DNA from: Clostridia bacterium
GTDB taxonomy: Bacteria > Bacillota > Clostridia > Oscillospirales > Acutalibacteraceae
Assembly (NCBI GenBank): GCA_017440965.1
Contig: JAFSGH010000019.1
Span: forward strand, 1 to 35,021
Reading direction: 5' to 3'
Length of the DNA stretch: 35,021 nucleotides
The position numbers and the translations under genes are program-made. The notes under the pieces were generated by a model. The model worked only from the letters and a program-made list of their open reading frames with translations, was not told where the DNA came from and searched no databases. The number at the start of each line of letters is the position of its first letter. The stretch's first letter is position 1. Below, piece by piece: positions 9,447 to 18,276 of this stretch.

Positions 9447-10214
9447 TTACACCTTCAGATCAACAGTGAGCTCCACGGGACAGTGGTCCGAGCCGTAGAT
9501 CTCCTGATGTATTTTTGCTCCGACGAGCTTACTGTCAATGGAGGAGGAGCTTACAAAATAGTCAATGCGCCACCCTGCATTGTTCTGTCTTGCATTATAG
9601 CGGTATGACCACCAAGAGTATTCCGCTTCCTTTTCAGGATAAAAATATCTGAATGTATCGGTAAAGCCGGACTCAAGAAGAGTGTTGAATTTTGCTCTTT
9701 CCTCATCCGTGAAGCCTGCCTTTCCGCGGTTTGGCTTCGGGTTTTTAAGATCTATCTCCCTGTGAGCAACATTGAGATCGCCGCAGAAGATAACGGGCTT
9801 TGTCTCTTCAAGCTTTTTAAGATGGCATAAAAATGCATCCTCCCATTCCTCACGGTAGGAAAGCCTTGAAAGATCCTCCTTTGCATTGGGGGTATATACC
9901 GTTACAAGATGAAATTCGTCATAGGTAAGGGTTATGACTCTTCCCTCATTGTCAAAGCCCTCTTTTCCGATGCCGTAGCTGACATTGAGCGGTTTGTGTC
10001 TGGTGAATATTGCAGTACCCGAATATCCTTTTTTTTCTGCATAATTCCAATAGCTTTCATATCCGTCGAAGAACAGATCTATCTGTCCCTCCTGGAGCTT
10101 TGTTTCCTGTAGACAGAAAAAATCCGCCTGAAGCTCATTGAATACTTCCTTAAAAATCCCCTTGTTTGTTACGGCGCGAAGACCGTTTACATTCCATGAA
10201 ATCAGCTTTATCAT
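9447..10214 (-). CDS. xth: Exodeoxyribonuclease III / AP endonuclease (ExoA/Xth)
   Basis: This enzyme cleaves abasic sites and trims 3' ends in base-excision repair. The 255-residue product has all family signatures: NVNGLRA, LQETKLQ with the metal-binding Glu, the GDLN catalytic Asp/Asn pair followed by HREIDLKNPKPN, and the terminal SDHCPV with the Asp-His pair. The open frame continues 46 codons upstream, but I place the start at the ATG 10214 (MIKLISWNVNG). That ATG has GGAGA about 8 bases upstream and is the usual N-terminus; the upstream codons overlap the promoter. It heads a unit with the GH2-like and amidohydrolase genes. Confidence 0.95.
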   Translation of the reverse strand: MIKLISWNVNGLRAVTNKGIFKEVFNELQADFFCLQETKLQEGQIDLFFDGYESYWNYAEKKGYSGTAIFTRHKPLNVSYGIGKEGFDNEGRVITLTYDEFHLVTVYTPNAKEDLSRLSYREEWEDAFLCHLKKLEETKPVIFCGDLNVAHREIDLKNPKPNRGKAGFTDEERAKFNTLLESGFTDTFRYFYPEKEAEYSWWSYRYNARQNNAGWRIDYFVSSSSIDSKLVGAKIHQEIYGSDHCPVELTVDLKV

Positions 10215-10245
10215 ATTTTTTATTCTCCAAATTAAAGTTATTTTA

Positions 10246-10274
10246 ATTGTAGCATAGTATAAATAGAATATCAA
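10246..10274 (-). promoter_or_regulatory. Predicted sigma-A promoter of the exodeoxyribonuclease unit
   Basis: On the minus strand TTGATA (10269-10274) and TACAAT (10246-10251) are 17 bases apart. The -10 lies about 32 bases before the ATG at 10214. Confidence 0.65.
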
Positions 10275-10307
10275 TAATTTTACTTTTACTTCTCTCTTTT
10301 TTACCTC

Positions 10308-10336
10308 TTGAAAGTATCCGCCGGATATGGTATCAT
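10308..10336 (+). promoter_or_regulatory. Predicted sigma-A promoter of the M23 peptidase gene
   Basis: TTGAAA (10308-10313) and TATCAT (10331-10336) are separated by 17 bases. The -10 lies about 40 bases before the ATG at 10376. Confidence 0.6.
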
Positions 10337-10375
10337 TATTCGGTATCATCAATTTCAGAAAGGAGGCTTTTTGGT

Positions 10376-12061
10376 ATGATGTATTCTTTTTTTAAGCCGC
10401 TGTTTGACTTGACCGAACGCTTCGGCGAGGTCTATATGGCTGTTATAATATCCTTTTTCAATGCCGTATTCAGAAGGCCCCTTCTTTTTATATTGAGGAG
10501 CTTAAGACGGGCTGTCCGCCTTTTTTTCAGAGGTATTGTAATTCTGTTTGCTCCCTCGGATGCTGACTCATCCTTGTATGCGGATGAGGTGACGAGAGCG
10601 GCAAAAAAATGTGCAAAGGTGTTCTTTTCTCATCCCGGCTCCTTCCCGTCAGTGGTTCTGTATTACATAAAAAAAGCATTGGGAAGATATGATTTCGGTA
10701 TAAAGACCTTGTATTTATGGCTCATTCCTGCGATATGTGCAGGCATTGTTTTATCCTGCTTCGGGATTATTTCTCAGAGAAGCCTTGCGCTTGAAATAAG
10801 CTGCGGCGGCGAAGTAATAGGCTATGCCCGGAATGAGGAAGTCTATCTTCTTGCAAAGGACAAGGCGGAGGAATTGCTAAATTTTTCGGAAAAGTCAAAG
10901 CTCCCCGAGGTAACCTATTCTCTCGGCTTTATAGACAGCACGGATTTCACCGACAGCACTCTTTTATGTGAAAGACTCATAGAAAAGGCGGATAAGGATG
11001 CGGTGAATGCCTGTGCCGTATATCAGGACGGAAAGCTTCTCGCCGTGCTTCACAGTGAAAACGATGCCAGAGAGGTTCTGAATTCCATTCTCAGTGAAAA
11101 AGCTGCGGATGAAGAAAATTATACGGTATCCTTTGCTCAGACTATAGAATATGTACAGGTGCTGTATCCCCGTGACGATATAGTATCAAAGCAGGAATTC
11201 AGAAAAAAGCTTCGGACGGGAGATGCCTTCGTTACGGATTATACTGCAAAAGCGGGAGATACTCCCGAAAGCGTTGCCTACAGCTTCGGAATGACAAAGG
11301 AAAGGCTCCTTGAACTGAATGCCCTTGATGAAAGCACGGCTCTTTTTGAAGCAGGCACTTGCCTTAAGGTGGAAAGCTATAATTCGGTGCTTACATTTAA
11401 AGAGATAAAGACTGAGGTCACTTCGGAAGAGGTGGATTTCGATGAGATCGAGATCAGATCAGCAGCACTCTACAGCGGCTCTTCAAAGGTGCTCTCTCAA
11501 GGTAAGAAGGGTTATGATCAGGTGACAAGCTTTGTCACATATATTGACGGAAAAAAGGTCTCTTCTGAGGAATTTTCCCGTCTTACCGTTGCTGATGCTG
11601 TGCCTCAGCGTGTGCAGATAGGAACAAAGCCGCTTGATGAAGCCTATTCAAATTCCATGGGCGGTATTTTCCTCTGGCCGATCGTTGGTGCGTACGGTGT
11701 GAATTCCGATTACGGCTACCGTTGGGGCAAGCTCCACGCAGGAATAGATCTCGGAATGGGCGGTGCCGCAGGCTCAAGTCTCGGAAAAAATATTGTTGCG
11801 GTAGCTCCCGGTGTTGTTACGGTGGCAAGCGTTCATTCAAGCTACGGATATTATGTTATTATTGATCACGGAAACGGACTTCAGACCTTATATGCCCACT
11901 GTCTTGCAGGCTCTCATATGGTAGAGGCCGGGCAGGTAGTAGCGGCAGGTCAGCCTATTGCAAGAGTAGGTTCTACCGGATATTCAACAGGACCTCACCT
12001 GCATTTTGAGGTCAGAGTAAACGGTAACCGCGTAAATCCGAGACCTTATCTCGGAATCTGA
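10376..12061 (+). CDS. Membrane-anchored LysM-G5-M23 peptidoglycan endopeptidase
   Basis: The 561-residue protein is predicted to cleave peptidoglycan cross-bridges outside the membrane. An N-terminal cytosolic or amphipathic stretch is followed by one membrane segment (about 112-135), a LysM-type sugar-binding motif (about 287-333), a G5 domain (about 335-421), and a C-terminal M23/LytM peptidase. The zinc ligands are visible: H454 and D458 in HAGID, and H543 in the HLH motif (H541/H543). The DmpA/SpoIIQ-like order resembles cell-division or sporulation M23 proteins. The start has AGGAGG at 10361-10366, 9 bases upstream. The next gene follows after 18 bases. Confidence 0.92.
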   Translation: MMYSFFKPLFDLTERFGEVYMAVIISFFNAVFRRPLLFILRSLRRAVRLFFRGIVILFAPSDADSSLYADEVTRAAKKCAKVFFSHPGSFPSVVLYYIKKALGRYDFGIKTLYLWLIPAICAGIVLSCFGIISQRSLALEISCGGEVIGYARNEEVYLLAKDKAEELLNFSEKSKLPEVTYSLGFIDSTDFTDSTLLCERLIEKADKDAVNACAVYQDGKLLAVLHSENDAREVLNSILSEKAADEENYTVSFAQTIEYVQVLYPRDDIVSKQEFRKKLRTGDAFVTDYTAKAGDTPESVAYSFGMTKERLLELNALDESTALFEAGTCLKVESYNSVLTFKEIKTEVTSEEVDFDEIEIRSAALYSGSSKVLSQGKKGYDQVTSFVTYIDGKKVSSEEFSRLTVADAVPQRVQIGTKPLDEAYSNSMGGIFLWPIVGAYGVNSDYGYRWGKLHAGIDLGMGGAAGSSLGKNIVAVAPGVVTVASVHSSYGYYVIIDHGNGLQTLYAHCLAGSHMVEAGQVVAAGQPIARVGSTGYSTGPHLHFEVRVNGNRVNPRPYLGI

Positions 12062-12079
12062 TGAAGGGAGAGGATACTG

Positions 12080-12907
12080 ATGAATGATTCTTATCTGGAG
12101 GGCAATCCTTTATTTGAAAGAGATGACCTTGAGGCTGATTTTATCAGAAGACAAAAGGAAGGCCGTCATAAGAAGATAAGCTTTGTTTTCGGCTTCTTTA
12201 CCGTCATTTTTTCTCTGATAGGCTTTTTCGGTGTTATATTCAGTGCCGTAAATTTTATAAGCGAAAGGGCGGAAACAAAAAAAGAGGAAAAGCTTGCCTA
12301 TTATAATGAATTTCTGCTTGCGGTTGCTTCTGTTGATCCCAAGCCCTTTGACGATATAACTGCTGCAGATACGGGAGAGCTTGTTGAGGTTGCAATATGG
12401 AGCATAATAGGCTCAGATTTAGAGCCTGACAGGTATGACTATTCAACGGGTGAGCTTGCCATTCCCGTAAGTGATGTGGAATTTCAGTATAACCGTTATT
12501 TCGGCTCTCAGCTTCCCATAAAGCATCAGACGGTCACAGGCTACGGCTACGAATTCAAATATAACGCAGAGGACGGCTGTTATTATATCCCCCTTACTGC
12601 AATAGAACCCGTATATACACCCATGGTTACGGATTCTGAGGAAAAGGGTGATACCGTTACTCTTACACTGGGACTTATAAATTCCGGTTCCTGGAAGCAG
12701 GATGCAAAGACCGGCAAAATCTCAACCCCCGATCCGGATAAATATGTGAAGGTCACTCTGATAAATTCAGGAGCGGGAAGCTATATAAGTGCACTTCGTG
12801 CCACTAACAGTATGGAGAGTGCTATCGTTGAGATATTTACCTCCGCCGTTATCGAAGAAAATACTTCATCTGCCTCTTTAGTCGATGAGAGCAGTACGGC
12901 AGCATAA
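12080..12907 (+). CDS. Unknown single-pass membrane protein with extracellular domain
   Basis: I do not recognise a family. The 275-residue protein has an acidic then basic N-terminal cytosolic part, one hydrophobic segment (about residues 34-58), and an extracellular part of some 215 residues rich in Tyr, Asp, Thr and Ser. The C-terminus is Ser/Glu-rich and looks disordered. A GGGAGAGG ribosome binding site precedes the ATG. It lies 18 bases after the M23 peptidase gene and before a clear terminator, so the two probably form an operon. A partner or regulator of the peptidase is a reasonable guess, based only on context. Confidence 0.8.
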   Translation: MNDSYLEGNPLFERDDLEADFIRRQKEGRHKKISFVFGFFTVIFSLIGFFGVIFSAVNFISERAETKKEEKLAYYNEFLLAVASVDPKPFDDITAADTGELVEVAIWSIIGSDLEPDRYDYSTGELAIPVSDVEFQYNRYFGSQLPIKHQTVTGYGYEFKYNAEDGCYYIPLTAIEPVYTPMVTDSEEKGDTVTLTLGLINSGSWKQDAKTGKISTPDPDKYVKVTLINSGAGSYISALRATNSMESAIVEIFTSAVIEENTSSASLVDESSTAA

Positions 12908-12968
12908 ATTTCCGGTTGTTTAATATAGGATCTCTGTCTGATTCTGTTATATTAAAATAATATATTAA

Positions 12969-13002
12969 AAAAGGTATCAGCCGTAAAATGCTGATACCTT
13001 TT
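12969..13002. terminator. Bidirectional intrinsic terminator between convergent operons
   Basis: AAAAGGTATCAG (12969-12980) pairs perfectly with CTGATACCTTTT (12991-13002) around a 10-base loop. A and T runs on either side make it work in both directions, serving the M23 operon and possibly the decarboxylase operon. Confidence 0.85.
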
Positions 13003-13019
13003 CTTTAGTTATATTGGAT

Positions 13020-13077
13020 GTGTTTTGTCGGATATGAGACAAAAGCTCCTTTTTTGAGCTTTGCTGCAACAAAACAC
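13020..13077 (-). terminator. Nested stem-loop after oadB
   Basis: A 9-bp outer stem (13020-13028 with 13069-13077, GTGTTTTGT arm) encloses a 7-bp hairpin AAAGCTC/GAGCTTT (13042-13048 with 13056-13062). It begins 17 bases past the oadB stop. It may help end or stabilise the decarboxylase transcript. The lack of a long T run directly after the outer stem makes termination uncertain. Confidence 0.45.
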
Positions 13078-13093
13078 CTCAGACTTTGTTTTA

Positions 13094-14284
13094 TCAGTTC
13101 TGGAACATAATAAGCATAAAGCCTGCGGCAACTGCTGAACCGATAACACCTGCAACATTGGGGCCCATTGCGTGCATAAGAAGGAAGTTTGTGGGATTAT
13201 ACTTTCTGCCTTCGTTCTGTGCAACTCTTGCTGCCATAGGAACAGCGGAAACACCGGCCGCACCAATAAGGGGGTTGATCTTTCCTTTGGTTACAATATA
13301 AAGAACTTTTCCTATAAGAACACCGCCGGCTGTAGAGAATATGAAGGCGATAAGTCCGAGAGCAACGATGAAAAGAGTTTCCTTCTTAAGGAAATCTATT
13401 CCGTTTGCTGTTGCACCTACACATACACCGAGAAGGATTGTTACCATATTCATAAGCGCGTTCTGTGCAGTGTCGGAAAGTCTGTCGGTAACACCGCATT
13501 CCTTGAAGAGGTTACCGAGCATAAGCATACCGAGGAGGGGAGCTGCAGAGGGAAGGATAAGAGCTACTACGATAAGAACTACAACAGGGAAGATGATCTT
13601 TTCTATCTTTGATACCTTTCTCAGCTGAGTCATTTTTACTTCTCTTTCCTTCTTTGTGGTAAGAAGCTTCATAATGGGCGGCTGTATAATGGGAATAAGT
13701 GCCATATAGGAATACGCCGCAAGGGCAATGGGAGCGAGAAGATGTGCGGCAAGCTTTGAAGCTGTGAATATTGCCGTAGGTCCGTCAGCACCGCCGATGA
13801 TTGCAATTGATGCAGCTTCCTGCGGCTCGAAGCCGAGAAGGATGGCTACAACAAAAGCAAAATAAATTCCGAGCTGTGCTGCTGCACCGAGAATAAGGGA
13901 AACGGGGTTGGAAAGAAGAGGACCGAAGTCTGTCATCGCACCGACACCCATAAATATAAGGCAGGGGAATATGCTTGATTTGACACCGACATAAAGGATC
14001 CTGAGAACACCGGAGTCGAACCAGTGAGCTCCTTCAACGGGAGCTGCTCCGGAGAGATCACCGAGAAGTCCGCCTGTTGTGTCAAGCATCATGTTTGCGC
14101 CGGGAAGATTTGCAAGGATCATACCGAATGCGATCGGAACAAGAAGGAGAGGCTCAAACTTTTTCCATATTGCCAGAACGAGAAAAACTCCTGCTACGCC
14201 GAGCATAACAAGATTCTGCCACTGAAGAGTGGCAAAGCCGGAGGTTTCCCATATACCTGCAACGACCTGAGTTATAAGATCCAT
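13094..14284 (-). CDS. oadB: Sodium-translocating oxaloacetate decarboxylase, beta subunit
   Basis: This is the membrane subunit that decarboxylates carboxybiotin and couples it to Na+ export. The 396-residue, multi-helix hydrophobic protein has the conserved [10 protein letters not shown] motif, whose aspartate belongs to the Na+/proton path in the OadB/MmdB/GcdB family. It is the last gene of the four-gene operon, 11 bases after the biotin carrier. The ATG at 14284 has AAGGAGG upstream. The beta subunit alone cannot separate oxaloacetate from methylmalonyl-CoA or glutaconyl-CoA decarboxylase; the alpha subunit in this operon points to oxaloacetate. Confidence 0.95.
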   Translation of the reverse strand: MDLITQVVAGIWETSGFATLQWQNLVMLGVAGVFLVLAIWKKFEPLLLVPIAFGMILANLPGANMMLDTTGGLLGDLSGAAPVEGAHWFDSGVLRILYVGVKSSIFPCLIFMGVGAMTDFGPLLSNPVSLILGAAAQLGIYFAFVVAILLGFEPQEAASIAIIGGADGPTAIFTASKLAAHLLAPIALAAYSYMALIPIIQPPIMKLLTTKKEREVKMTQLRKVSKIEKIIFPVVVLIVVALILPSAAPLLGMLMLGNLFKECGVTDRLSDTAQNALMNMVTILLGVCVGATANGIDFLKKETLFIVALGLIAFIFSTAGGVLIGKVLYIVTKGKINPLIGAAGVSAVPMAARVAQNEGRKYNPTNFLLMHAMGPNVAGVIGSAVAAGFMLIMFQN

Positions 14285-14295
14285 AAAAGACCTCC

Positions 14296-14688
14296 TTAAA
14301 GGACCGCAAGAACTGCGTCTGTCTCAACAACCGAGCCTTTTGTTGCAAGGACCTGCTTTACTGTGCCTGAAGCGGGAGCAACGATCTCGTTTTCCATTTT
14401 CATTGCTTCAAGAATGAATAATACATCGCCTGCATTTACATTCTGTCCGACTGTGCAGTTAACTGCAAGGATGTTGCCGGGCATAGGAGCTGTGACCTTT
14501 GTGCCTTCAGCTGTTGCAACGGCGGGAGCTGCAGCGGGAGCTGCAGCAGGAGCTGCTGCGGGAGCAGCAACGGGAGCCGCAGCAACAGGAGCGGGCGCTG
14601 CTGCAGGTGTCACGGATGTGATCACGGCATCTGTCTTTGTAAAATCGACCTCATAATTTTTTCCGTTAAGTGTAACTACATATTTCAT
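14296..14688 (-). CDS. Biotin carboxyl carrier protein of the decarboxylase complex
   Basis: The 130-residue protein has a short N-terminal beta domain, an Ala/Pro-rich flexible linker (about residues 28-58), and a C-terminal biotinyl domain with EAMKMEN, where K97 is the biotin attachment site. It shuttles CO2 from the alpha to the beta subunit. In many proteobacteria this domain is fused to alpha; here it is separate. Its ATG shares one base with the gamma-subunit stop (TAATG), so translation is probably coupled. Confidence 0.95.
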   Translation of the reverse strand: MKYVVTLNGKNYEVDFTKTDAVITSVTPAAAPAPVAAAPVAAPAAAPAAAPAAAPAVATAEGTKVTAPMPGNILAVNCTVGQNVNAGDVLFILEAMKMENEIVAPASGTVKQVLATKGSVVETDAVLAVL

Positions 14689-15086
14689 TATTCATTATCC
14701 TCCAGACATTTGATTGTGTTGAACTTAAGGCGGTTAAGGGGAATACCGCTTTTTGCACTTGTAACAGCCATAATAACTGCTGCTTCTTCTTCAGTGCAGT
14801 TTATAAGAGTAAGATCGCCTATTGACTGATTTGAGGGAAGGGGGGTGCCTTCGGGAGAAGCAGTGCTTACTGCGGTAGCGGGTGTCACAACTGCTGCCTT
14901 TTCCTTGCTTTCTTTTTTGCTCTGAAGGATATCGAATACCTTACCCATACAGAATACAAAAATTGCAAGGAAGCCGAGAACGATAAAAACAACTGCAAAG
15001 CCGACAACGGAAATAAGAAGAGTCTGTCCTATTCCCATCTCTGCGCCTGCACCGTAGATATTTTCAAAAACGCCTAATGCCTGCAT
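14688..15086 (-). CDS. oadG: Oxaloacetate decarboxylase gamma-type subunit
   Basis: The 132-residue protein has one membrane segment near the N-terminus (about residues 22-47). A charged cytosolic tail follows, with a linker and a C-terminal region containing CTEEEAAVIMAVTSA, typical of OadG-family proteins that hold alpha and beta together. It starts 3 bases after the alpha stop codon and overlaps the biotin carrier start by one base. Gamma subunits vary greatly in sequence, so this call rests on both size/topology and operon position. Confidence 0.88.
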   Translation of the reverse strand: MQALGVFENIYGAGAEMGIGQTLLISVVGFAVVFIVLGFLAIFVFCMGKVFDILQSKKESKEKAAVVTPATAVSTASPEGTPLPSNQSIGDLTLINCTEEEAAVIMAVTSAKSGIPLNRLKFNTIKCLEDNE

Positions 15087-15089
15087 CTT

Positions 15090-16472
15090 TTAGTCCTCCT
15101 CGATTGCTGTGATGCTGTAAGTGAAGGTGTGCTTTCTGCGCTCTTCTCTTACTTCAAAGAATTTTTCTGCGATCTGGGGGAAGGCAATGTAGGAAAGTAC
15201 ATCCTCATCGCACTTTGCCTTGTCGCCGAGCTCTGCCTTTGTCTTTTCGAAGGCGGGCTCAAGTGTATCTGCGAAACGGCATTCCATCGGCTTTTCATCT
15301 CCGAGAACGAGAGCCTTGAGCTCATCGCTGATAACTCCGGGTGCTCTGCCGTATTCGCCCTTTACATAGTTTTTGACTTCCTTGGAGATATTCTTGTATC
15401 TGCCGTTGAGAACATTGGAGGTTGCCTGAACACCTACCATCTGGCTCATGGGAGTAACAAGGGGAGGATAGCCCATATCCTTTCTTACTCTGGGAGTTTC
15501 CTCGAGAACCTCCTGAAGCTTGTCAAGCTTGCCCTGTGCAGTAAGCTGAGCAACAAGGTTTGAGAGCATACCGCCGGGGATCTGATAGCCGAGAGCATCT
15601 GTATCGGTTGCCATAACAACGGGATTGAGAAGTCCGTCCTTAAGGCAGGCTGCTCTGTAGGGCTTGAAGAAGTCATTAATTTTCTTGAGGCAGTCAAGAT
15701 CAAGTCCTGTCTCATAGCCGTACTGACGAAGCACATATTCCATAGTTTCCGTTGCGGGCTGTGCAGTACCGCCGGAGAAGCAGGAGATAGCTGTATCGAT
15801 AACATCACAGCCGGCTTCGCAGGCCTTAAGAAGTGTCATAAAGCCGAGACCTGTTGTTGAATGAGTGTGAAGAACAACGGGCATTGAGGTTGCATCCTTT
15901 ATAGCCTTTACAGTGTCATATGCCTCCTTGGGGCTCATGATACCTGCCATATCCTTTATGCAGATGGACTGAACGCCCATAGCCTTGAGATCCTTTGCAG
16001 TCTTTACATAGCTGTCAAGATCGTGAATGGGGCTTAAGGTGTAGCAGATAGTTCCCTGCACCTCAGCGCCGTTCTTAAGTGCCTCATCAACAGCTACCTC
16101 AATATTGCGAAGGTCATTGAGCGCATCAAAGATTCTGATAACATTGATGCCGTTTTCAATGCTCTTTTTAACGAACATTCTTACAACATCATCGGGATAG
16201 TGCTTGTATCCTAAGAGATTCTGACCTCTGAGAAGCATCTGAAGCTTTGTATTGGGACAAGCCTTTCTGATCTTTCTGAGTCTCTCCCAGGGATCCTCGT
16301 TAAGATAACGAAGACAGGAATCAAAAGTTGCTCCGCCCCAGCACTCAAGTGAATAGTAGCCTGCTTTATCAAGAACTTCGAGGATGGGCTCGAATTCATC
16401 AAAGGGCATTCTTGTTGCAATGAGGGACTGGTTTGCGTCTCTGAGAATAGTTTCCGTAAACTTGATTTTCAT
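15090..16472 (-). CDS. oadA: Oxaloacetate decarboxylase alpha subunit (carboxyltransferase)
   Basis: The 460-residue protein transfers the carboxyl group of oxaloacetate to biotin. The HMGL-like TIM barrel starts TETILRDANQSL with the first metal aspartate. It also has CIKDMAG, with the lysine that is carbamylated in this family, and HTHS with two metal histidines. The PYC/OADA conserved C-terminal region follows, but there is no biotinyl domain; this is supplied by the separate carrier gene. I start at the ATG 16472 because AGGAG lies 8-12 bases upstream and the product begins MKIKFTETILRDANQ. The 28 codons further upstream overlap the promoter. The same fold occurs in pyruvate carboxylase subunit B, but the beta and gamma genes favour the Na+-pumping decarboxylase. 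Confidence 0.94.
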   Translation of the reverse strand: MKIKFTETILRDANQSLIATRMPFDEFEPILEVLDKAGYYSLECWGGATFDSCLRYLNEDPWERLRKIRKACPNTKLQMLLRGQNLLGYKHYPDDVVRMFVKKSIENGINVIRIFDALNDLRNIEVAVDEALKNGAEVQGTICYTLSPIHDLDSYVKTAKDLKAMGVQSICIKDMAGIMSPKEAYDTVKAIKDATSMPVVLHTHSTTGLGFMTLLKACEAGCDVIDTAISCFSGGTAQPATETMEYVLRQYGYETGLDLDCLKKINDFFKPYRAACLKDGLLNPVVMATDTDALGYQIPGGMLSNLVAQLTAQGKLDKLQEVLEETPRVRKDMGYPPLVTPMSQMVGVQATSNVLNGRYKNISKEVKNYVKGEYGRAPGVISDELKALVLGDEKPMECRFADTLEPAFEKTKAELGDKAKCDEDVLSYIAFPQIAEKFFEVREERRKHTFTYSITAIEED

Positions 16473-16521
16473 TATATTTCTCCTTGTCTGAAAAATTAAA
16501 CTCAAATATATACCAAAATAC

Positions 16522-16550
16522 ACTATACCACAAACTAATGCGGGACGCAA
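16522..16550 (-). promoter_or_regulatory. Predicted sigma-A promoter of the oxaloacetate decarboxylase operon
   Basis: On the minus strand TTGCGT (16545-16550) and TATAGT (16522-16527) are 17 bases apart. The -10 lies about 50 bases before the oadA ATG. Confidence 0.6.
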
Positions 16551-16601
16551 TACCAAAGTTAAGGTAAAATAAATGATTTTTTTTGTATAATATATGAAAA
16601 C

Positions 16602-16630
16602 TTGACTAAACGGGTGAAAAACAATATAAT
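16602..16630 (+). promoter_or_regulatory. Strong predicted sigma-A promoter of mcsA-mcsB
   Basis: TTGACT (16602-16607) and a perfect TATAAT (16625-16630) have a 17-base spacer. The -10 lies 28 bases before the mcsA ATG. I find no good CtsR heptad repeat or CIRCE element around it. Confidence 0.75.
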
Positions 16631-16657
16631 ATAGACAGAATTATTCGGAGGATAATT

Positions 16658-17158
16658 ATGCTTTGTCAGAACTGTAAAAGAAACGATGCAGGAGTGCATC
16701 TTAAGAGAATTATAAACGGTGAGGCTGCTGAGATACATCTTTGCGGTACCTGTGCCGTTGCCCTCGGTATAGGCGATACGGCGGGCAGCTTTTCACCCTT
16801 CGGCGGTGTTCAGGGAGGAAATCTCTCACATGCCGATACGAGAAGGATGAGTAATAAGGGAATAAGATGTGAGACCTGCGGCTTTTCCTTTGAGGATATT
16901 GCAAGAACGGGAATGCCGGGCTGTCCCGATTGCTACCGTGTTTTTGCGGGAAAGCTGAGACCAACCCTTGTGAAGCTTCACGGAAGAGCAGTTTTTAACG
17001 GAAAAGGGCCGTCCTTTGCCGATGGACAGGAGGCATCTCCCGACAGCCTTTCAGAGCTTCGCGAGAGGCTTGAACAGGCGGTCCGTGAGGAGAATTTTGA
17101 GCTTGCCGCCGTTTTAAGGGATGAGATACGCTCTCTGAGCGAAAAGGAGGTGCAGTAA
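16658..17158 (+). CDS. mcsA: McsA, zinc-binding activator of the McsB arginine kinase
   Basis: McsA binds and activates McsB and takes part in ClpC-dependent protein quality control. The 166-residue product has two pairs of zinc-type cysteine motifs (CQNC and CGTC near residues 3-28; CETC and CPDC near 72-92) and a C-terminal UVR coiled-coil (LRERLEQAVREENFELAAVLRDE). The length fits the family. GGAGGA precedes the ATG. Its stop codon overlaps the mcsB ATG by one base (TAATG). Confidence 0.95.
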   Translation: MLCQNCKRNDAGVHLKRIINGEAAEIHLCGTCAVALGIGDTAGSFSPFGGVQGGNLSHADTRRMSNKGIRCETCGFSFEDIARTGMPGCPDCYRVFAGKLRPTLVKLHGRAVFNGKGPSFADGQEASPDSLSELRERLEQAVREENFELAAVLRDEIRSLSEKEVQ

Positions 17159-18156
17159 TGTCTCAGGCTTCATCTAATACACAGCTTGACGCCGTGCTTT
17201 CAACAAGAGTGCGTCTTGCAAGAAATATTGACAAAATTCCTTTTCCCGTAAGGCTTAATTCCATAGAAAAGCAGAATGTGAATTTCGGAATATGCCGATT
17301 TCTGTCAGAAAAGGGCTGTGATCTCACTCTTACCGAAATGAGCTCGTTATACCCTTATGAAGCAATATCTCTTGCCGAAAGGCATCTCATAAGCCCCGAA
17401 TTTGCTTCGGCCTCCGAGGGAAGAGTGCTTCTTATGTCTCAAAACGAAGAAATAAGCATAATGCTCTGTGAAAGAGACCATCTGAGAATACAGTGCACAA
17501 AGCAGGGGCTTCAGACGCAGGAGGCCTTTGAGGGGGCGCAGATCTACGACGAACTTTTGTCCTCAGGCTTCAGATTTGCATTTGATCAGAAGTTGGGATA
17601 TCTCAATCAGAATCCCAAGGATATAGGAACGGGTATGAAGGCATCCGTGCTTATGCACCTGCCTGCACTTTCCGCAACGGGTGCTATGGCCCGTATTTCC
17701 GCTACGGCATCAAAGCTTGGCTTTTCTGTCAGAGGCTCTTACGGTGACGGTGCCTCGGTCAAGGGAGATATTTTCAGAATCAGCAATACCGTTACTATGG
17801 GTATCAGTGAAAATGAGGCTCTTACAAACCTTAAGACTATGGCTTTGCAGATAGCAACAAAGGAGCGTGCAGCTGCCGAGGAGCTTATCAAGGATATCGG
17901 AATAAGGGACAGAATAAACCGCTCGGCGGGAATTATCGAAAATGCCGTTCTTATGTCATCTGATGAGATGATGGAGCTGTTATCCTGGGTAAGGCTTGGC
18001 GCTGTCTACGGTGCTGTTAATGCCGATATACCGCTTATCAATAAGCTTTTTGTGAGTATGCAGCCCGCAACAATGAATGTGCTTGCAAAGAGAAAGCTTA
18101 CGGAAAATGAAAGAGATGAGATAAGGGCAAAAACCGTAAAGCAGATATTCAGGTGA
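17158..18156 (+). CDS. mcsB: McsB protein-arginine kinase
   Basis: McsB phosphorylates arginines on proteins, marking them for ClpC-ClpP degradation. The 332-residue product belongs to the ATP:guanido phosphotransferase family. It shows STRVRLARN near the N-terminus, RIQCTKQG, RISATASKLGFSVRGSYGDG, and a C-terminal ERDEIRAKT segment matching the phosphoarginine-pocket region. It is translationally coupled to mcsA. A terminator and a new promoter separate it from clpC, unlike the classical ctsR-mcsA-mcsB-clpC operon. Confidence 0.95.
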   Translation: MSQASSNTQLDAVLSTRVRLARNIDKIPFPVRLNSIEKQNVNFGICRFLSEKGCDLTLTEMSSLYPYEAISLAERHLISPEFASASEGRVLLMSQNEEISIMLCERDHLRIQCTKQGLQTQEAFEGAQIYDELLSSGFRFAFDQKLGYLNQNPKDIGTGMKASVLMHLPALSATGAMARISATASKLGFSVRGSYGDGASVKGDIFRISNTVTMGISENEALTNLKTMALQIATKERAAAEELIKDIGIRDRINRSAGIIENAVLMSSDEMMELLSWVRLGAVYGAVNADIPLINKLFVSMQPATMNVLAKRKLTENERDEIRAKTVKQIFR

Positions 18157-18184
18157 ATTAAAAAAGCTTTTTTACCATATACTG

Positions 18185-18216
18185 AAAGCAGACCGAAAGT
18201 CTGCTTTTTTCTTTTT
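18185..18216 (+). terminator. Intrinsic terminator between mcsB and clpC
   Basis: AAAGCAGAC (18185-18193) pairs with GTCTGCTTT (18199-18207) across a five-base loop, followed by a T-rich run to 18216. It is well placed to end mcsAB transcripts. Confidence 0.85.
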
Positions 18217-18243
18217 TCAGACATACTTATGCGGAAATTTTCC

Positions 18244-18252
18244 TGATATAAT
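18244..18252 (+). promoter_or_regulatory. Extended -10 promoter of clpC
   Basis: TGATATAAT is a perfect extended -10 (TG-N-TATAAT). The -35 region is weak. The predicted start of transcription lies about 15-20 bases before the clpC ATG, leaving just room for GAGGTG at 18265-18270. Confidence 0.6.
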
Positions 18253-18276
18253 GACTTGTTTTTTGAGGTGTATTCA

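Noticed and set aside
10215-10352. 46-codon N-terminal extension of the exodeoxyribonuclease III frame
   Set aside because: The extension covers a good promoter and the family-typical start at 10214 has a GGAGA site at proper spacing.
13020-13077. Small RNA gene between the convergent operons
   Set aside because: The nested stem can be explained as the 3' end of the oadB transcript, and no promoter for a separate RNA is seen.
16473-16556. 28-codon N-terminal extension of oadA
   Set aside because: It overlaps the predicted promoter, and the ATG at 16472 has AGGAG upstream and the usual family N-terminus.
16602-16625. Possible CtsR box over the mcsA promoter
   Set aside because: Only a poor match to the GGTCAAA heptad repeat, with several mismatches in both halves.
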